Assembly: GCA_002898315.1 (NCBI GenBank)
Contig: BEHV01000001.1
Location: forward strand, 186,001 to 250,000
Direction of reading: 5' to 3'
DNA from: a bacterium HR19
GTDB lineage: Bacteria; Calescibacteriota; Calescibacteriia; Calescibacteriales; Calescibacteriaceae
DNA: 64,000 bases
Numbering within the stretch: the stretch's first letter is position 1; each line of letters begins with the position of its first letter. The translations under genes were made by a program, and so were the position numbers. Positions 42,471-52,072 of the stretch are shown piece by piece. Below the pieces are notes generated by a model. The model was not told the origin of the DNA. It did not search any database and saw only the letters and a list, made by a program, of their open reading frames with translations.

Positions 42471-44117
42471 ATGAAAAGAGAAAAAAAAAGAATCTTTGAA
42501 AAGCCATCAATCAGGATTGAAATAGAGAAAGAACATCAAGGAATAAGAGAAGGGAGTAAAGTTGTAAATTTTTTCTTCTTCGTTTTAGCCATCTCCATCT
42601 CATCTTTATCATACATCCTCTCCCAACCAAAATTTAACATGTATTATCTTTCGTTTATATTTTACCTGCCCTTGCATATTCTTTGGAGAGGATATGGTCA
42701 AATAAAACAGTTTCTTTTTGCGGGTTTTATAGCTTACTTTGTGGTTATTCACTGGATAACCCATGCTATAACTCATTATGGTGGTTTCAGTTATGTTTTC
42801 TCTCTGCTCCCGCTCTCACTTCTCTCGCTCGCGCTTTCAGCTTTTTTTCTTCTCTTCGGATACATAAGGAGTCAGATCAACATAAAGCTCAAAATTCCGT
42901 TCTCTCTGGCTGACCCTATAATATGGGTATCCACAGAATACATAAAGACATTTTTATTCACCGGCTTTCCGTGGGCGCTTGTGGGATACTCCCTCTGGCA
43001 AAAAACTTCTCTCATTCAGACCGCTGATATAGGTGGAGTTTATATCGTTTCATTCTTCATAATACTGATACAGGGATTTCTATGCGATACCTATGACAGA
43101 ATAATCAATAGAATAAATTCCACAACACTCTTTATCTCATTCATAATAACATTTTTACTCTCTTCTCTTTACCTGACTTATTCCTTCATAAGAAAAACAG
43201 AAATTGAAATAAATGTAGCAAGCGTGAAAGATGAGATACCTGTTGTAGTAGTTCAGCCAAACATACCACAAGATATAAAATGGACTCCCGAACTAAAATC
43301 AAATTATCTCCGAAAAAATATAGAACTCACAATATCTGCAATAGATTATCCTCATAAATCTTTGTTTGCAGTATGGCCGGAAACCGCTTTGACATTCATC
43401 TTGGATTTAGAAACAGAACTTAAAAATGAACTTCTTGATTTTGCCTCAAAAGGTTTTTACATAATAGCAGGAGGAATAGGATATTCAAGAGAAATAAAAG
43501 ACGAGAAAGTAAAAGAGATATTTTATAACAGAGCGTACTTTATCACTCCACAAAAAGAAATCTATCACTATGATAAAACTCACCTCGTAATATTCGGAGA
43601 GTATATACCATTAAGGTCAGTTATAGAAAAAATACCTTTTGTAAGAAAGATGATAGAAGATGTGGAGAAAGTAGCAGGAGATTTCACTCCGGGAAAAGAA
43701 GTAAAGCCACTCGGGAAAGAAATAAAAGTTGGAGTCCCGATATGTTTTGAATCAATTTTTCCGCAAATTACAAGGAAGATGGTGAAAGATGGAGCAGATT
43801 TCATAGCTGTGATAACAAACGATGGGTGGTTTGGATACTCCTCAGGTCCGTTTCAGCATTTTTCTGTCTCGGTATTCAGAGCCGTAGAGACAAGGAGGTT
43901 TTTGGTGAGAAGTGCGAACACGGGAATATCTGGTGTCTTCTCGCCAACTGGCAAAATCATATATCAGACAAAACTCCTTGAAGAAAAATCTTTCCTCACA
44001 AAAATAAAACCTCTTCAAATTCAGTCGTTTTATGTCAGGTACGGAGATTTATTCTCAATATCATGCGTTTGCATACTTACTATGCTCTTTATTCTCTCTC
44101 TGATAATCAAAAAGTAA
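42471..44117 (+). CDS. lnt: Apolipoprotein N-acyltransferase
   Basis: A 548-residue membrane enzyme that adds the third acyl chain to lipoproteins. Six to seven membrane helices in the first half are followed by a periplasmic nitrilase domain. The catalytic triad is E304 (WPETAL), K369 (YDKTHLV) and C425 (ICFES), each in family context. A C-terminal membrane helix ends the chain. About 30 charged residues precede the first helix, slightly more than usual. Its presence fits the lipoproteins in the window (23.0, 33.3, 44.1, 58.6 kb). Confidence 0.96.
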   Translation: MKREKKRIFEKPSIRIEIEKEHQGIREGSKVVNFFFFVLAISISSLSYILSQPKFNMYYLSFIFYLPLHILWRGYGQIKQFLFAGFIAYFVVIHWITHAITHYGGFSYVFSLLPLSLLSLALSAFFLLFGYIRSQINIKLKIPFSLADPIIWVSTEYIKTFLFTGFPWALVGYSLWQKTSLIQTADIGGVYIVSFFIILIQGFLCDTYDRIINRINSTTLFISFIITFLLSSLYLTYSFIRKTEIEINVASVKDEIPVVVVQPNIPQDIKWTPELKSNYLRKNIELTISAIDYPHKSLFAVWPETALTFILDLETELKNELLDFASKGFYIIAGGIGYSREIKDEKVKEIFYNRAYFITPQKEIYHYDKTHLVIFGEYIPLRSVIEKIPFVRKMIEDVEKVAGDFTPGKEVKPLGKEIKVGVPICFESIFPQITRKMVKDGADFIAVITNDGWFGYSSGPFQHFSVSVFRAVETRRFLVRSANTGISGVFSPTGKIIYQTKLLEEKSFLTKIKPLQIQSFYVRYGDLFSISCVCILTMLFILSLIIKK

Positions 44118-44132
44118 TGGGAAGAATAAAAA

Positions 44133-44972
44133 TCACTTCACTGTTATGACGAAGACACCTCTTCTGTTCTTACTCCATTTTGATTCATCGTTGCACTGAG
44201 GAGGAGGGCATGGGGCTTCGGGGAATTCTTCTCCAAACGAAACAGTTTGAATTCTATCTTCGGGAATACCCATAAGTTCAACATATCTTTTTATTGCTTG
44301 AGCTCTTTTCCATCCAAGTTCCAAGTTATATTCATTGCTTCCTCTTTCATCACAATGACCTTCTATAAGAACAGATACATTGGGGTTTTCCTCAAGGATT
44401 TTTTTCAGAACGCTGACATTATACTCAATATCTGCTTTCGCCTTATCTGTGAGCGAGTAAGAATCAAAATCAAAGTATATTTTCCTGAGCTGTTTGAGTA
44501 TATAACCTCTTCCTAATGTTGAAGTTCCTTCTATATCATCTGGATTTATTCCTTTGAGGACGGGCAATTCTGGTTTACCATAGGTAAGCTCTTCTTCTTG
44601 AATTTCAACTTTTTCTTTTGGAGCTTGGGCTTCTTCTTTCTTGCGTCTTTCTAATTCTTCTTGCCATCTTTTTATTGCAAGTTCAGCAAACTCTTTTGAA
44701 ACAATTGCTTTCGTTTTAGCTTCATCATATTTTTTCTCTTTCACCAGAGATTGAGCATCGTTGTAGTATTTTTCTGCCGTCTTGTATTCTTCAAGTTTAT
44801 CTGCGCCGATGCTTTTTGCTCTTTCAAGCGCTTGCTTTGCCGCATCAAGTTCTGCTTGTGGAATCTTTTTCGCACAATTAGATAAAGAAAACGAGAAAAT
44901 GAACAGAAAAACAAAAAACAAAAACCATGATCTTTTTGCAAACGCTACATCTGAAAGAGAAATATCTTTCAT
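44133..44972 (-). CDS. pal: Peptidoglycan-associated lipoprotein (Pal)
   Basis: A 279-residue lipoprotein with C33 in the lipobox LSNC. An N-terminal helical domain of about 80 residues (AKQALERAKSIGADK, EYKTAEKYYNDAQ) with Glu/Lys-rich repeats, a linker, and a C-terminal OmpA-like domain with IYFDFDSYSLTD, GHCDERGSNEYNLELGWKRA, and RVELMG-type end. Longer than the enteric Pal because of the helical part. The ATG at 44972 was preferred over a TTG at 44984. Located downstream of tolB, as usual for the Tol-Pal system. Confidence 0.93.
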   Translation of the reverse strand: MKDISLSDVAFAKRSWFLFFVFLFIFSFSLSNCAKKIPQAELDAAKQALERAKSIGADKLEEYKTAEKYYNDAQSLVKEKKYDEAKTKAIVSKEFAELAIKRWQEELERRKKEEAQAPKEKVEIQEEELTYGKPELPVLKGINPDDIEGTSTLGRGYILKQLRKIYFDFDSYSLTDKAKADIEYNVSVLKKILEENPNVSVLIEGHCDERGSNEYNLELGWKRAQAIKRYVELMGIPEDRIQTVSFGEEFPEAPCPPPQCNDESKWSKNRRGVFVITVK

Positions 44973-45059
44973 TATAACTATCAATTATAAAAAATCTACA
45001 CATCTGATGCAAAACAACAAAAAATTTCAGAAGGAAAACGAGGGACAAAACACTGAAAA

Positions 45060-46223
45060 TTATTTCAAAACACCCATTGTCTCATCTTTCTGAGTATCAA
45101 AAATTTTGTTTTTGAAATTCCCATACTGATCAGTAATATACAGGTCATAATCTCCATCTACATTTGAGGAGAAAATTATGAAGTTGCCGTCAGGTGTCCA
45201 TGTAGGATTTTCAGCAGAGCCGAAGTTTGTGATAACAGACCTTTCATCAGAACGATCAAAGTCATAGATGTATATGTTGAACCTATTGCCTTCAAGCTTT
45301 GAGAAAACGATTTTTTTACCATCAGGAGATATATCAGGAGATGTGTTATAGTTTCCAGAAAGTGGCAGAACCGATTCTCTCCCATTTTTTAAATCCTTTA
45401 TGAATATCTGTGGCAAACCAAGACGACCAGAGACAAAAATCAAACTCTTCCCGTCAGGGGTGATCTTTCCCATAACATCGGAATTTCCAGATGTGATTTT
45501 TTTGAAGCTCTTTTCTTTCAGGTTAAGAACATATATGTTAGCTCCCCTTCCGTCATTCCAAGGTATTATGAGATTATCGTTGTCAGAAAAATAAGGACTG
45601 AGAAACATTCCGAACTTTATAGATGTTGTATAGAGTTTTTTCGTAGATGAATCAGCTATGTATAATGAGTATTCTTTGCCATTAAAATGCACTAATGCAA
45701 TTTTTGATGCATCAGGTGATACAGAGAAAAAAGGAATAAATGACTTTGCTTGAATAAATTTTTCTGCCTTTCCATATAGAAAATCCATAGAGTATATTTC
45801 TTTTTTCCCTTCTTTGTTTGAAAGGAAAAAGAGCTTGCGTCCAAATATATCTACTTTCAGACCTGTTATTTTTGATATTATCTGGTTAGAAAGAGCGGAA
45901 GCAATAGCGGTTTGACTTTCTGATTTTGCTCTCAACACAAAAATAGGGTCTTTACCTTTTCCGAAGAAACCTTTGAGAACAATAGAATCATCTTCTCTGC
46001 TCAAAGAAAGTAGAACATCTGGCGAACTTTCAACAAGCTCAACATAACCTATAACCTTCAAGTTTCTCTTTATGAGATCTGAAATAGAAGAAGTATCTTT
46101 TGAGCTTTCAAGTGAGACCTTGACTGGCTTATACTTTGGAGAAGTAACATCTATTATAAGTTTCTCTTCTTGTTCAAGAGAGATTATTCCAAGCAAAAGA
46201 AAAAAAATTTTCAACATACTCAT
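45060..46223 (-). CDS. tolB: TolB periplasmic beta-propeller
   Basis: A 387-residue protein with an N-terminal signal peptide (MLKIFFLLLGIISL), an alpha/beta domain (DLIKRNLKVIGYVELV), and a six-bladed propeller with repeated SPDGKKIVFS-like strands (SVSPDASKIALV, ITPDGKSLIFV, WTPDGNFIIFSS). It binds Pal and is part of outer-membrane constriction. Two ATG codons (46223, 46217) are possible starts. TolQ, TolR and TolA are not in the window, so they are encoded elsewhere. Confidence 0.94.
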   Translation of the reverse strand: MSMLKIFFLLLGIISLEQEEKLIIDVTSPKYKPVKVSLESSKDTSSISDLIKRNLKVIGYVELVESSPDVLLSLSREDDSIVLKGFFGKGKDPIFVLRAKSESQTAIASALSNQIISKITGLKVDIFGRKLFFLSNKEGKKEIYSMDFLYGKAEKFIQAKSFIPFFSVSPDASKIALVHFNGKEYSLYIADSSTKKLYTTSIKFGMFLSPYFSDNDNLIIPWNDGRGANIYVLNLKEKSFKKITSGNSDVMGKITPDGKSLIFVSGRLGLPQIFIKDLKNGRESVLPLSGNYNTSPDISPDGKKIVFSKLEGNRFNIYIYDFDRSDERSVITNFGSAENPTWTPDGNFIIFSSNVDGDYDLYITDQYGNFKNKIFDTQKDETMGVLK

Positions 46224-46357
46224 AAATTTAGTTTAAAAAAGATTTTTTTATTTTCCTGAAAAATGTCAGACGACTTCACAGTTAAAAAGATATTGATAAG
46301 GGCAAAAATTATACCATCAAAAGTAATATCCTTCCAAGAATTTTAAAATTTAAAATC

Positions 46358-47248
46358 ATGAAGGGAGTGATATTAGCAGGTGGTTCAGGAACAAGATTAT
46401 ACCCGATAACATATAGTATAAACAAGCATTTTTTGCCGATATACAATAAACCCATGATATACTATCCGCTTTCTGTTCTTATGCTTATGAAAATAAATGA
46501 AGTGATATTCGTTGCAAACAGAGAAGATATTCCTCTTTTCAAAAAGTTTTTTGGAGATGGCTCAAATCTTGGTATGAAGATAAGTTATACTGTTCAGGAA
46601 GAACCTCTTGGACTTGCTCACGCTCTTTTATGTGCAGAGGAATTCGCAAAAGGAGACAGCATATGCCTTATTCTCGGAGACAATATATTTTTCGGACACG
46701 GGCTTCCCGAAGTTCTCACTTCTGCAAAAGAAGAAGTTGAAAAAAACGGTGGTGCTTTTGTCTTCGGATACTATGTAAATGACCCTGAAAGATATGGAGT
46801 AATAGAATTTGACTCTTCCGGAAGAGTGATATCAATAGAAGAAAAACCCAAAAATCCAAAATCAAATTTTGTGGTGGTCGGGCTATACATATACGATAGC
46901 ACAGTATTTGAAAAGGCAAAAAGAGTTGAACCATCTTGGAGGGGAGAGATGGAGATAACATCTGTCAATAACCAATACCTTGCGGAAGGTAAGCTCAAAG
47001 TGAAGCTTTTGGGTAGAGGATTTGCGTGGTTTGATGCCGGAACATACGATAGCTTCCTTGAAGCAGGTGAATTCGTCGCAACAATAGAGAAAAAAACAGG
47101 TCTGATGATAGGATGTATTGAAGAGATATCTTTCAAAAATAAGTGGATTGATAGGAAAAAGCTTGAAGAGATAGCAAAAAAGCTTGAAAAAACCGACTAC
47201 GGAAAATACTTGTGGAAAATTTTAGATGAAAGCGAATCTGAAATTTAA
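46358..47248 (+). CDS. rmlA: Glucose-1-phosphate thymidylyltransferase (RmlA)
   Basis: A 296-residue nucleotidyltransferase making dTDP-glucose. The N-terminus [17 protein letters not shown] is the nucleotide loop; [55 protein letters not shown], and [14 protein letters not shown] are conserved. It is divergent from tolB and 12 bases from the exporter gene downstream, suggesting that both serve surface polysaccharide together with the distant rmlD. Confidence 0.95.
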   Translation: MKGVILAGGSGTRLYPITYSINKHFLPIYNKPMIYYPLSVLMLMKINEVIFVANREDIPLFKKFFGDGSNLGMKISYTVQEEPLGLAHALLCAEEFAKGDSICLILGDNIFFGHGLPEVLTSAKEEVEKNGGAFVFGYYVNDPERYGVIEFDSSGRVISIEEKPKNPKSNFVVVGLYIYDSTVFEKAKRVEPSWRGEMEITSVNNQYLAEGKLKVKLLGRGFAWFDAGTYDSFLEAGEFVATIEKKTGLMIGCIEEISFKNKWIDRKKLEEIAKKLEKTDYGKYLWKILDESESEI

Positions 47249-47260
47249 AATCAATTTGAG

Positions 47261-48940
47261 ATGAAAAGTTTGAGAGAATTCACCGATGATATTTTCAAAA
47301 CAATAAATATTTTCAAGAATCAGATACACTATATATTGCTTTCTATACCTTTTTCAATAGTCGTATCATCTTCAAGGGCTTCTCTTGCTCTGCTTGCTCA
47401 AAGAACAATAGACAAAGGCATTATAGAGAAAAACCAGAAATTAGTTTTCCAAACAGCGGTCGTTATAGTTCTCATATTTATTGCGGTTGGAATATCAAGA
47501 GTGATTTCCACATTTTTAATTCAAAGCGCAGTTCAGAAAGCGATAAAAAATCTGAGAGAAAAAATAATAAATAGAATTCATCAGACACCTCTGAACAAGC
47601 AGAAACACTCAGCAGATGTAATCTCACGCATATCATCAGACATTGAGGTTTTATCTGCGCTTCCGAAAGTGATTCTCACAATACTCAAAGAACCTCTGAA
47701 TCTGCTTTTTCTTTCTGCGACCTTGATATACCTCAACTGGAAGCTCGCTCTGTTTTCTCTTCTGTCTTTTTCGGTTGTGATTTTTCCCACAAGGTATATA
47801 AGCAAGAAGGTAAAAAAAGCTTCGGCAAAAACAAGGGAATCTGCCGACAAAATCTCACGGCACATAATGGAAGCAATACAAGGAGCAAAAGTCGTAAGAA
47901 TATACTCAATAGAATCTTTCGTTGAAGGAGTTAAAAGATACCTTGAAATTTTCAGAAAACAGGAGATAAAGAGCGAAGTTCTTCCGGAAACATCATCTTC
48001 AATATCTGAACTTGCAGGAGCAATCATTGTAGCTTTTGTTCTCATATTCTCATCTTATGACATGATTTCAGGAAAAATAACTTCTGGAACATTTCTGGCT
48101 TTCTTCGGAGCAGTGATAGGTCTATGGGAACCGATAAAAAAACTGACAACAACATTTCCTGAGCTTTTCAGAATCCTACCATCTATATACCGAATCGGAG
48201 AACTTGAAAAGCTTCCAACAATGAAAAGTGGAGAAATAAAGAAAACAACTTTTGAAAAATATATTGAATTCAGAAAAGTATCTCTGTATTTTGATGAGAA
48301 ATTAGTATTAGATGGGATTGACCTCAGAATAGAAAAAGGAGACAGAGTTTGTATATTGGGAAGTTCAGGAGCAGGGAAAACATCTCTTGTTTCTTTGATT
48401 CCAAGATTTTTTGACCCCACGGAAGGCGAAATAATAATAGATGGAATAAACATAAAAGATATAGATTTGACTTCTTTGAGGTCTCTGATAAGTTTCGTTG
48501 AACAGGAGCCATTTATTTTTGACGATACGATTTATAACAATGTTGCATTTGCAAAACCGAATTCAACAAGAGAAGAGGTTTTAAGAGCTATTGAACTAGC
48601 GGAACTTGACCTCTCATCATTTCCCAGCGGTCCAAATCATATATGCGGGGAGAACGGAAAAAATCTCTCGGTAGGACAGAAGCACAGAATTTCTATCGCA
48701 AGAGCCATACTCAAAAATTCTCCCATAATCATAATGGATGAACCCACCTCTTCTCTTGACCCAAAATTAGAGCAGGAACTTCTGCGAGCTTTTGAAAACC
48801 TCATGCAAGGCAAAACCGTCGTTATAATTTCGCACAAAATCAGCACAGCAAAATGGGCAAAAAGATTTCTACTTTTAGAAAATGGCAAAATCTACGAGCT
48901 TGAACGAGAAAGTATGACAACCTTTTTCCTCTCAAATTGA
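47261..48940 (+). CDS. MsbA-like ABC exporter with a variant signature motif
   Basis: A 559-residue half-transporter with fused membrane and ATPase domains. The membrane domain spans residues 20-300 (six helices). The nucleotide-binding domain has Walker A GSSGAGKTS (367-375), signature LSVGQKHR (469-476), Walker B IIIMDEPTSSLD and H-loop SHK. The usual LSGGQ has Val for the second Gly. This class flips lipid A or exports lipid-linked sugars or proteins. Neighbouring rmlA favours a polysaccharide or lipid cargo. Its last 49 bases overlap, antisense, the end of truD. Confidence 0.9.
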   Translation: MKSLREFTDDIFKTINIFKNQIHYILLSIPFSIVVSSSRASLALLAQRTIDKGIIEKNQKLVFQTAVVIVLIFIAVGISRVISTFLIQSAVQKAIKNLREKIINRIHQTPLNKQKHSADVISRISSDIEVLSALPKVILTILKEPLNLLFLSATLIYLNWKLALFSLLSFSVVIFPTRYISKKVKKASAKTRESADKISRHIMEAIQGAKVVRIYSIESFVEGVKRYLEIFRKQEIKSEVLPETSSSISELAGAIIVAFVLIFSSYDMISGKITSGTFLAFFGAVIGLWEPIKKLTTTFPELFRILPSIYRIGELEKLPTMKSGEIKKTTFEKYIEFRKVSLYFDEKLVLDGIDLRIEKGDRVCILGSSGAGKTSLVSLIPRFFDPTEGEIIIDGINIKDIDLTSLRSLISFVEQEPFIFDDTIYNNVAFAKPNSTREEVLRAIELAELDLSSFPSGPNHICGENGKNLSVGQKHRISIARAILKNSPIIIMDEPTSSLDPKLEQELLRAFENLMQGKTVVIISHKISTAKWAKRFLLLENGKIYELERESMTTFFLSN

Positions 48941-50241
48941 TCTTGCTTCCTCTCAACCTTGATCTCCTTTCCATCTTTGGTGTATATCACAGGTATAGGT
49001 TTTTTCTCGGTATCTGAAACAGGAAGCAAAGGAGTAACGCTTTTGATAATCATCGTAGCAAAAACCCCTTTTTTGAGATAAAAAGACAATTCAATCTTTT
49101 TTCTCCTCTCGTGAAATTCATCATCGGAGGACTTCCACTCAAGTTTTTCAGGTATCTCCCACATACTTCTCACAGAATTCACAAAATCAATTGAGTTTAT
49201 TGAAGACCTGAAATCAGAAAGCGAGACACCCTCATCTTTTAAAACATCATAGTATATCTCTTCTATCTCTGGTGGAATTTCAGCATCTGGATGCGGAAGT
49301 GGAATTTTTAAATCCCTTATAACAGAAACCTCGGAGTAAGACGGTTTATAAGGAAAAGCAAAAAATCCAGCTACATAGGGAAAGAGATAATATCTTGAAA
49401 ATCTTTTCTTTATAAATTCTGCAAGGACTCTGTTGAATATATAATTCTGATAGACCTCAAGGTAGAGCCGTCCCAACCTCGGGTCAATCATCGCAAAGGC
49501 ACCCTTGAAATCGTTCGGTCTTCTCAAAAGATACCTCAAAATTTTTATATCATTTTTATCTTGTGCTTCCAGAAGACATTCAGCCCAATTTCCCCATTTT
49601 TCTCTCATAACTTTCTTGAACTTTTTGACTCTGCTTCTATCGTGCTCTGACACAGCTTGAAAATGTATTTTCAAGGCACCTTCAAAATCACCTTTTAACA
49701 CCCTCTTGCCGATGAAATCTAAAAATTCTTCGTTCTTCTCATCTGCAAAGTGCCTTGCGGAACCAAACCTTTGTTCATCAAAGTAATTCGGAAAGCCCAA
49801 ACTCGCAACCTGCTTTATTCCCCCCTCGTATTCTCTGAGCTCACCTTCATCAATATCTCTGAGAACTATTCTGAAAAAGTTTCTCATTATGTGTTTTGAA
49901 CTCAGTTGTTCTCTACTTTCACCAAAAAAATCAGCTTCAAAATTCTCTGTCCTCACCCTCTCAACTATTTTATTTTTGAAACCCTTTTCACTTACAGCTA
50001 TGAACTGAACTGATTCCGAATACTTATCTTTCAGACCACAAGAAGAAAACATATCTCGTGGAATTTTCAGTATCTTTGACATCTCGTATATTACAGTCAG
50101 AGTATCAACATTTTTCTTTTTAACCTTATAGACAGCGAACATATTTGGTTTCCTTTCAAGAGAGGTCTTTTTTGTGTCTACTACACCATCTTTTAGTATC
50201 TCCTCAACGAAAAAATCCTCAGCTCTGAACTTGACTTTCAT
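48892..50241 (-). CDS. truD: tRNA pseudouridine synthase D
   Basis: A 449-residue TruD that makes pseudouridine-13 in tRNA. FRAEDFFVEE at the start, catalytic Asp72 in CGLKDKYS, FPNYFDEQRFG and the large insertion domain are family features. It is longer than the bacterial norm (about 350) and closer to the Pus7/archaeal sizes because of the inserted region. The C-terminus (from about 48892) is read opposite the exporter gene's end. Confidence 0.93.
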   Translation of the reverse strand: MKVKFRAEDFFVEEILKDGVVDTKKTSLERKPNMFAVYKVKKKNVDTLTVIYEMSKILKIPRDMFSSCGLKDKYSESVQFIAVSEKGFKNKIVERVRTENFEADFFGESREQLSSKHIMRNFFRIVLRDIDEGELREYEGGIKQVASLGFPNYFDEQRFGSARHFADEKNEEFLDFIGKRVLKGDFEGALKIHFQAVSEHDRSRVKKFKKVMREKWGNWAECLLEAQDKNDIKILRYLLRRPNDFKGAFAMIDPRLGRLYLEVYQNYIFNRVLAEFIKKRFSRYYLFPYVAGFFAFPYKPSYSEVSVIRDLKIPLPHPDAEIPPEIEEIYYDVLKDEGVSLSDFRSSINSIDFVNSVRSMWEIPEKLEWKSSDDEFHERRKKIELSFYLKKGVFATMIIKSVTPLLPVSDTEKKPIPVIYTKDGKEIKVERKQDQFERKKVVILSRSSS

Positions 50242-50252
50242 ATCTTTTAATT

Positions 50253-51128
50253 TTAATTCAATATCTCGGTTTTTGAAATTTTAAGTTTCTGTGGTATAAT
50301 GCTTCGTCTGAAGAAAAACAAAATGAAATCATAAATCAGAACGAAAATATATAATGCAAGAAGAGAAAGAAGAAGTAATTTTATTTTTGCAAGGAAGTTA
50401 AACGGTTCAAAGAACGGTATCCCTCTCTGAAAATTGAGAAAAGAAAAATATCCTACAACAAGAAAGATCGGGGAGATAAACAGAGGTATGAGGTATTTTA
50501 TTTTTCCGTTGAAAAAAATGAGGGAACGCAAGAAAATGGAGATAATCCCAGCAAAAGTTATAACATCTCTTCCGATCATAAAAAGAAATGCGAGGAAAAA
50601 TAAAATTGATAGCTCCTCCTCTTTTGTATTGCCGAAAAAAATCAATACTAAAAACGGAAAAAACATGAGAATTTTTAGTTCATCTGAAAACCACGGAAAA
50701 TTTATCTCATTCATACCTATCAAGAAAGCAAAAGAGACAGGTAAAAAGTACTTTTCAATATAAGGGGAAGTAAAATAAAGAAAGGAAATAAAAAGAAGGC
50801 AGAGAGTAAGAACAACCCTGAATCTCTTCAAGTAAGGAAGAATAAAGTAGAGAAAATCTTCTTTCTGAAAAAGCAGAATCAAAAAAGCGAAGAAAATCAG
50901 AGCAAAAAATGGAAATTTGAATCTCTCTTTTCTTTCGGTCAGAGAAAAGAGAAGATTTATGAAAGAAAGATACATACCAGATGAGTTCAGGAAGCCGAGT
51001 ACAAGTTTTTCATAATCTTGTGTGGAGATATTGTAAAGATTTTTCCCCCATACCGAGAGCAGAAACGAAGAGAAAAAGGCAACAAAAGATAAAACAGGTT
51101 TTGCAAGGGTAAAAAACTCCCGAATCAT
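50253..51128 (-). CDS. Hypothetical polytopic membrane protein
   Basis: A 291-residue protein with about eight membrane helices and few charges between them, rich in Phe and Leu. I recognise no motif. It lies 11 bases upstream of truD and 6 bases downstream of the ROK kinase gene, so it is probably co-transcribed with both. Possible roles include glycan flippase, ligase or polymerase-like membrane protein, but nothing in the sequence decides this. Confidence 0.7.
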   Translation of the reverse strand: MIREFFTLAKPVLSFVAFFSSFLLSVWGKNLYNISTQDYEKLVLGFLNSSGMYLSFINLLFSLTERKERFKFPFFALIFFAFLILLFQKEDFLYFILPYLKRFRVVLTLCLLFISFLYFTSPYIEKYFLPVSFAFLIGMNEINFPWFSDELKILMFFPFLVLIFFGNTKEEELSILFFLAFLFMIGRDVITFAGIISIFLRSLIFFNGKIKYLIPLFISPIFLVVGYFSFLNFQRGIPFFEPFNFLAKIKLLLLSLLALYIFVLIYDFILFFFRRSIIPQKLKISKTEILN

Positions 51129-51134
51129 GATAAT

Positions 51135-52025
51135 CTACCTAACAATATAATTTTTTTGAGAAGTTTTTCTGTATATAATTTGAGCCATTTTTAGACCTCC
51201 GAAAGCTCCGGAAAACTCTCCGAGTTCAGCTGGTAAAAGCTCCATACTATCAAAAATCGGTTTTATAACAATCTTTCTCGCTTCATCTTTTATCATATCT
51301 ATAACCCCCTCAAAATGACTAATTATTCCGCCGGAGATAATAACCGCGTCTGGATTGAAAATATGAGCTAAATTCTGAATAACTCTTGCGACATAAAAGG
51401 AAAATTTTTTTAACGCTTCAAGAGCATTCGCATTCCCTTTATTTGCAAATTCTATAATCTTGTCTGATGTTGTTTTCTCCGAAGTTATTTCAAAGAAAAA
51501 TCTCTCTATGGCTCTTGATGATACAAATTCCTCAGAGCAACCAACTCTACCACAAACGCACACCCTTTTAGTATCATCTGAAATCTGAATATGTCCAACC
51601 TCCATAGCTATTCCAAGAGTTCCGAAAAGTGGCTTCCCATCTATTACAGCTCCGCCACCGAGTCCAGTTCCTAATGTCAAGCATAAAACGATTCCTTTCT
51701 TTTTCCATTTTCTACCTGCGCCGAAGAAAACCTCACCAACACACGCCAAGGTCGCATCGTTGGCAACGAAATATGGTTTCCCTCTTACCTCTATTTTTTT
51801 TTCGTTAAGGGACTTTATATTTGGCGATTCGTAAATAAAACCATCAAAATTCACAAATCCGGCAACCGCTATGCCAACAGAGTCGTAATCTTGTGAAAAT
51901 CTATCGATCAGTTCAACTATCTTCTCATAATCATAAGGGTTTTTCTCTTTGAACTTTTTACCCTCGCTATCTACAAACTTTATGTAAGAGCCACCTATAT
52001 CTATGCCCAAAAACTTCTTTGCCAT
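51135..52025 (-). CDS. ROK-family sugar kinase (glucokinase type)
   Basis: A 296-residue kinase. The ATP-binding start is GIDIGGSYIK; the catalytic Asp is in VANDATLACVGE; the ATP loop is LTLGTGLGGGAV; and the ROK zinc motif is CVCGRVGCSEE with His in EVGHIQI. It phosphorylates glucose or an N-acetylated hexose. It lies 47 bases downstream of galE on the same strand, consistent with sugar activation. Confidence 0.92.
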   Translation of the reverse strand: MAKKFLGIDIGGSYIKFVDSEGKKFKEKNPYDYEKIVELIDRFSQDYDSVGIAVAGFVNFDGFIYESPNIKSLNEKKIEVRGKPYFVANDATLACVGEVFFGAGRKWKKKGIVLCLTLGTGLGGGAVIDGKPLFGTLGIAMEVGHIQISDDTKRVCVCGRVGCSEEFVSSRAIERFFFEITSEKTTSDKIIEFANKGNANALEALKKFSFYVARVIQNLAHIFNPDAVIISGGIISHFEGVIDMIKDEARKIVIKPIFDSMELLPAELGEFSGAFGGLKMAQIIYRKTSQKNYIVR

Positions 52026-52072
52026 AGCAGATAAAATTTTATTTTACAGAAAAATCTCGCCGAAGAATATAT

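Noticed and set aside
46301-46316. GG-N10-GC element on the minus strand before tolB
   Set aside because: Spacing is right but the base after GC is C where A or T is expected, and tolB-pal is not an expected sigma-54 target.
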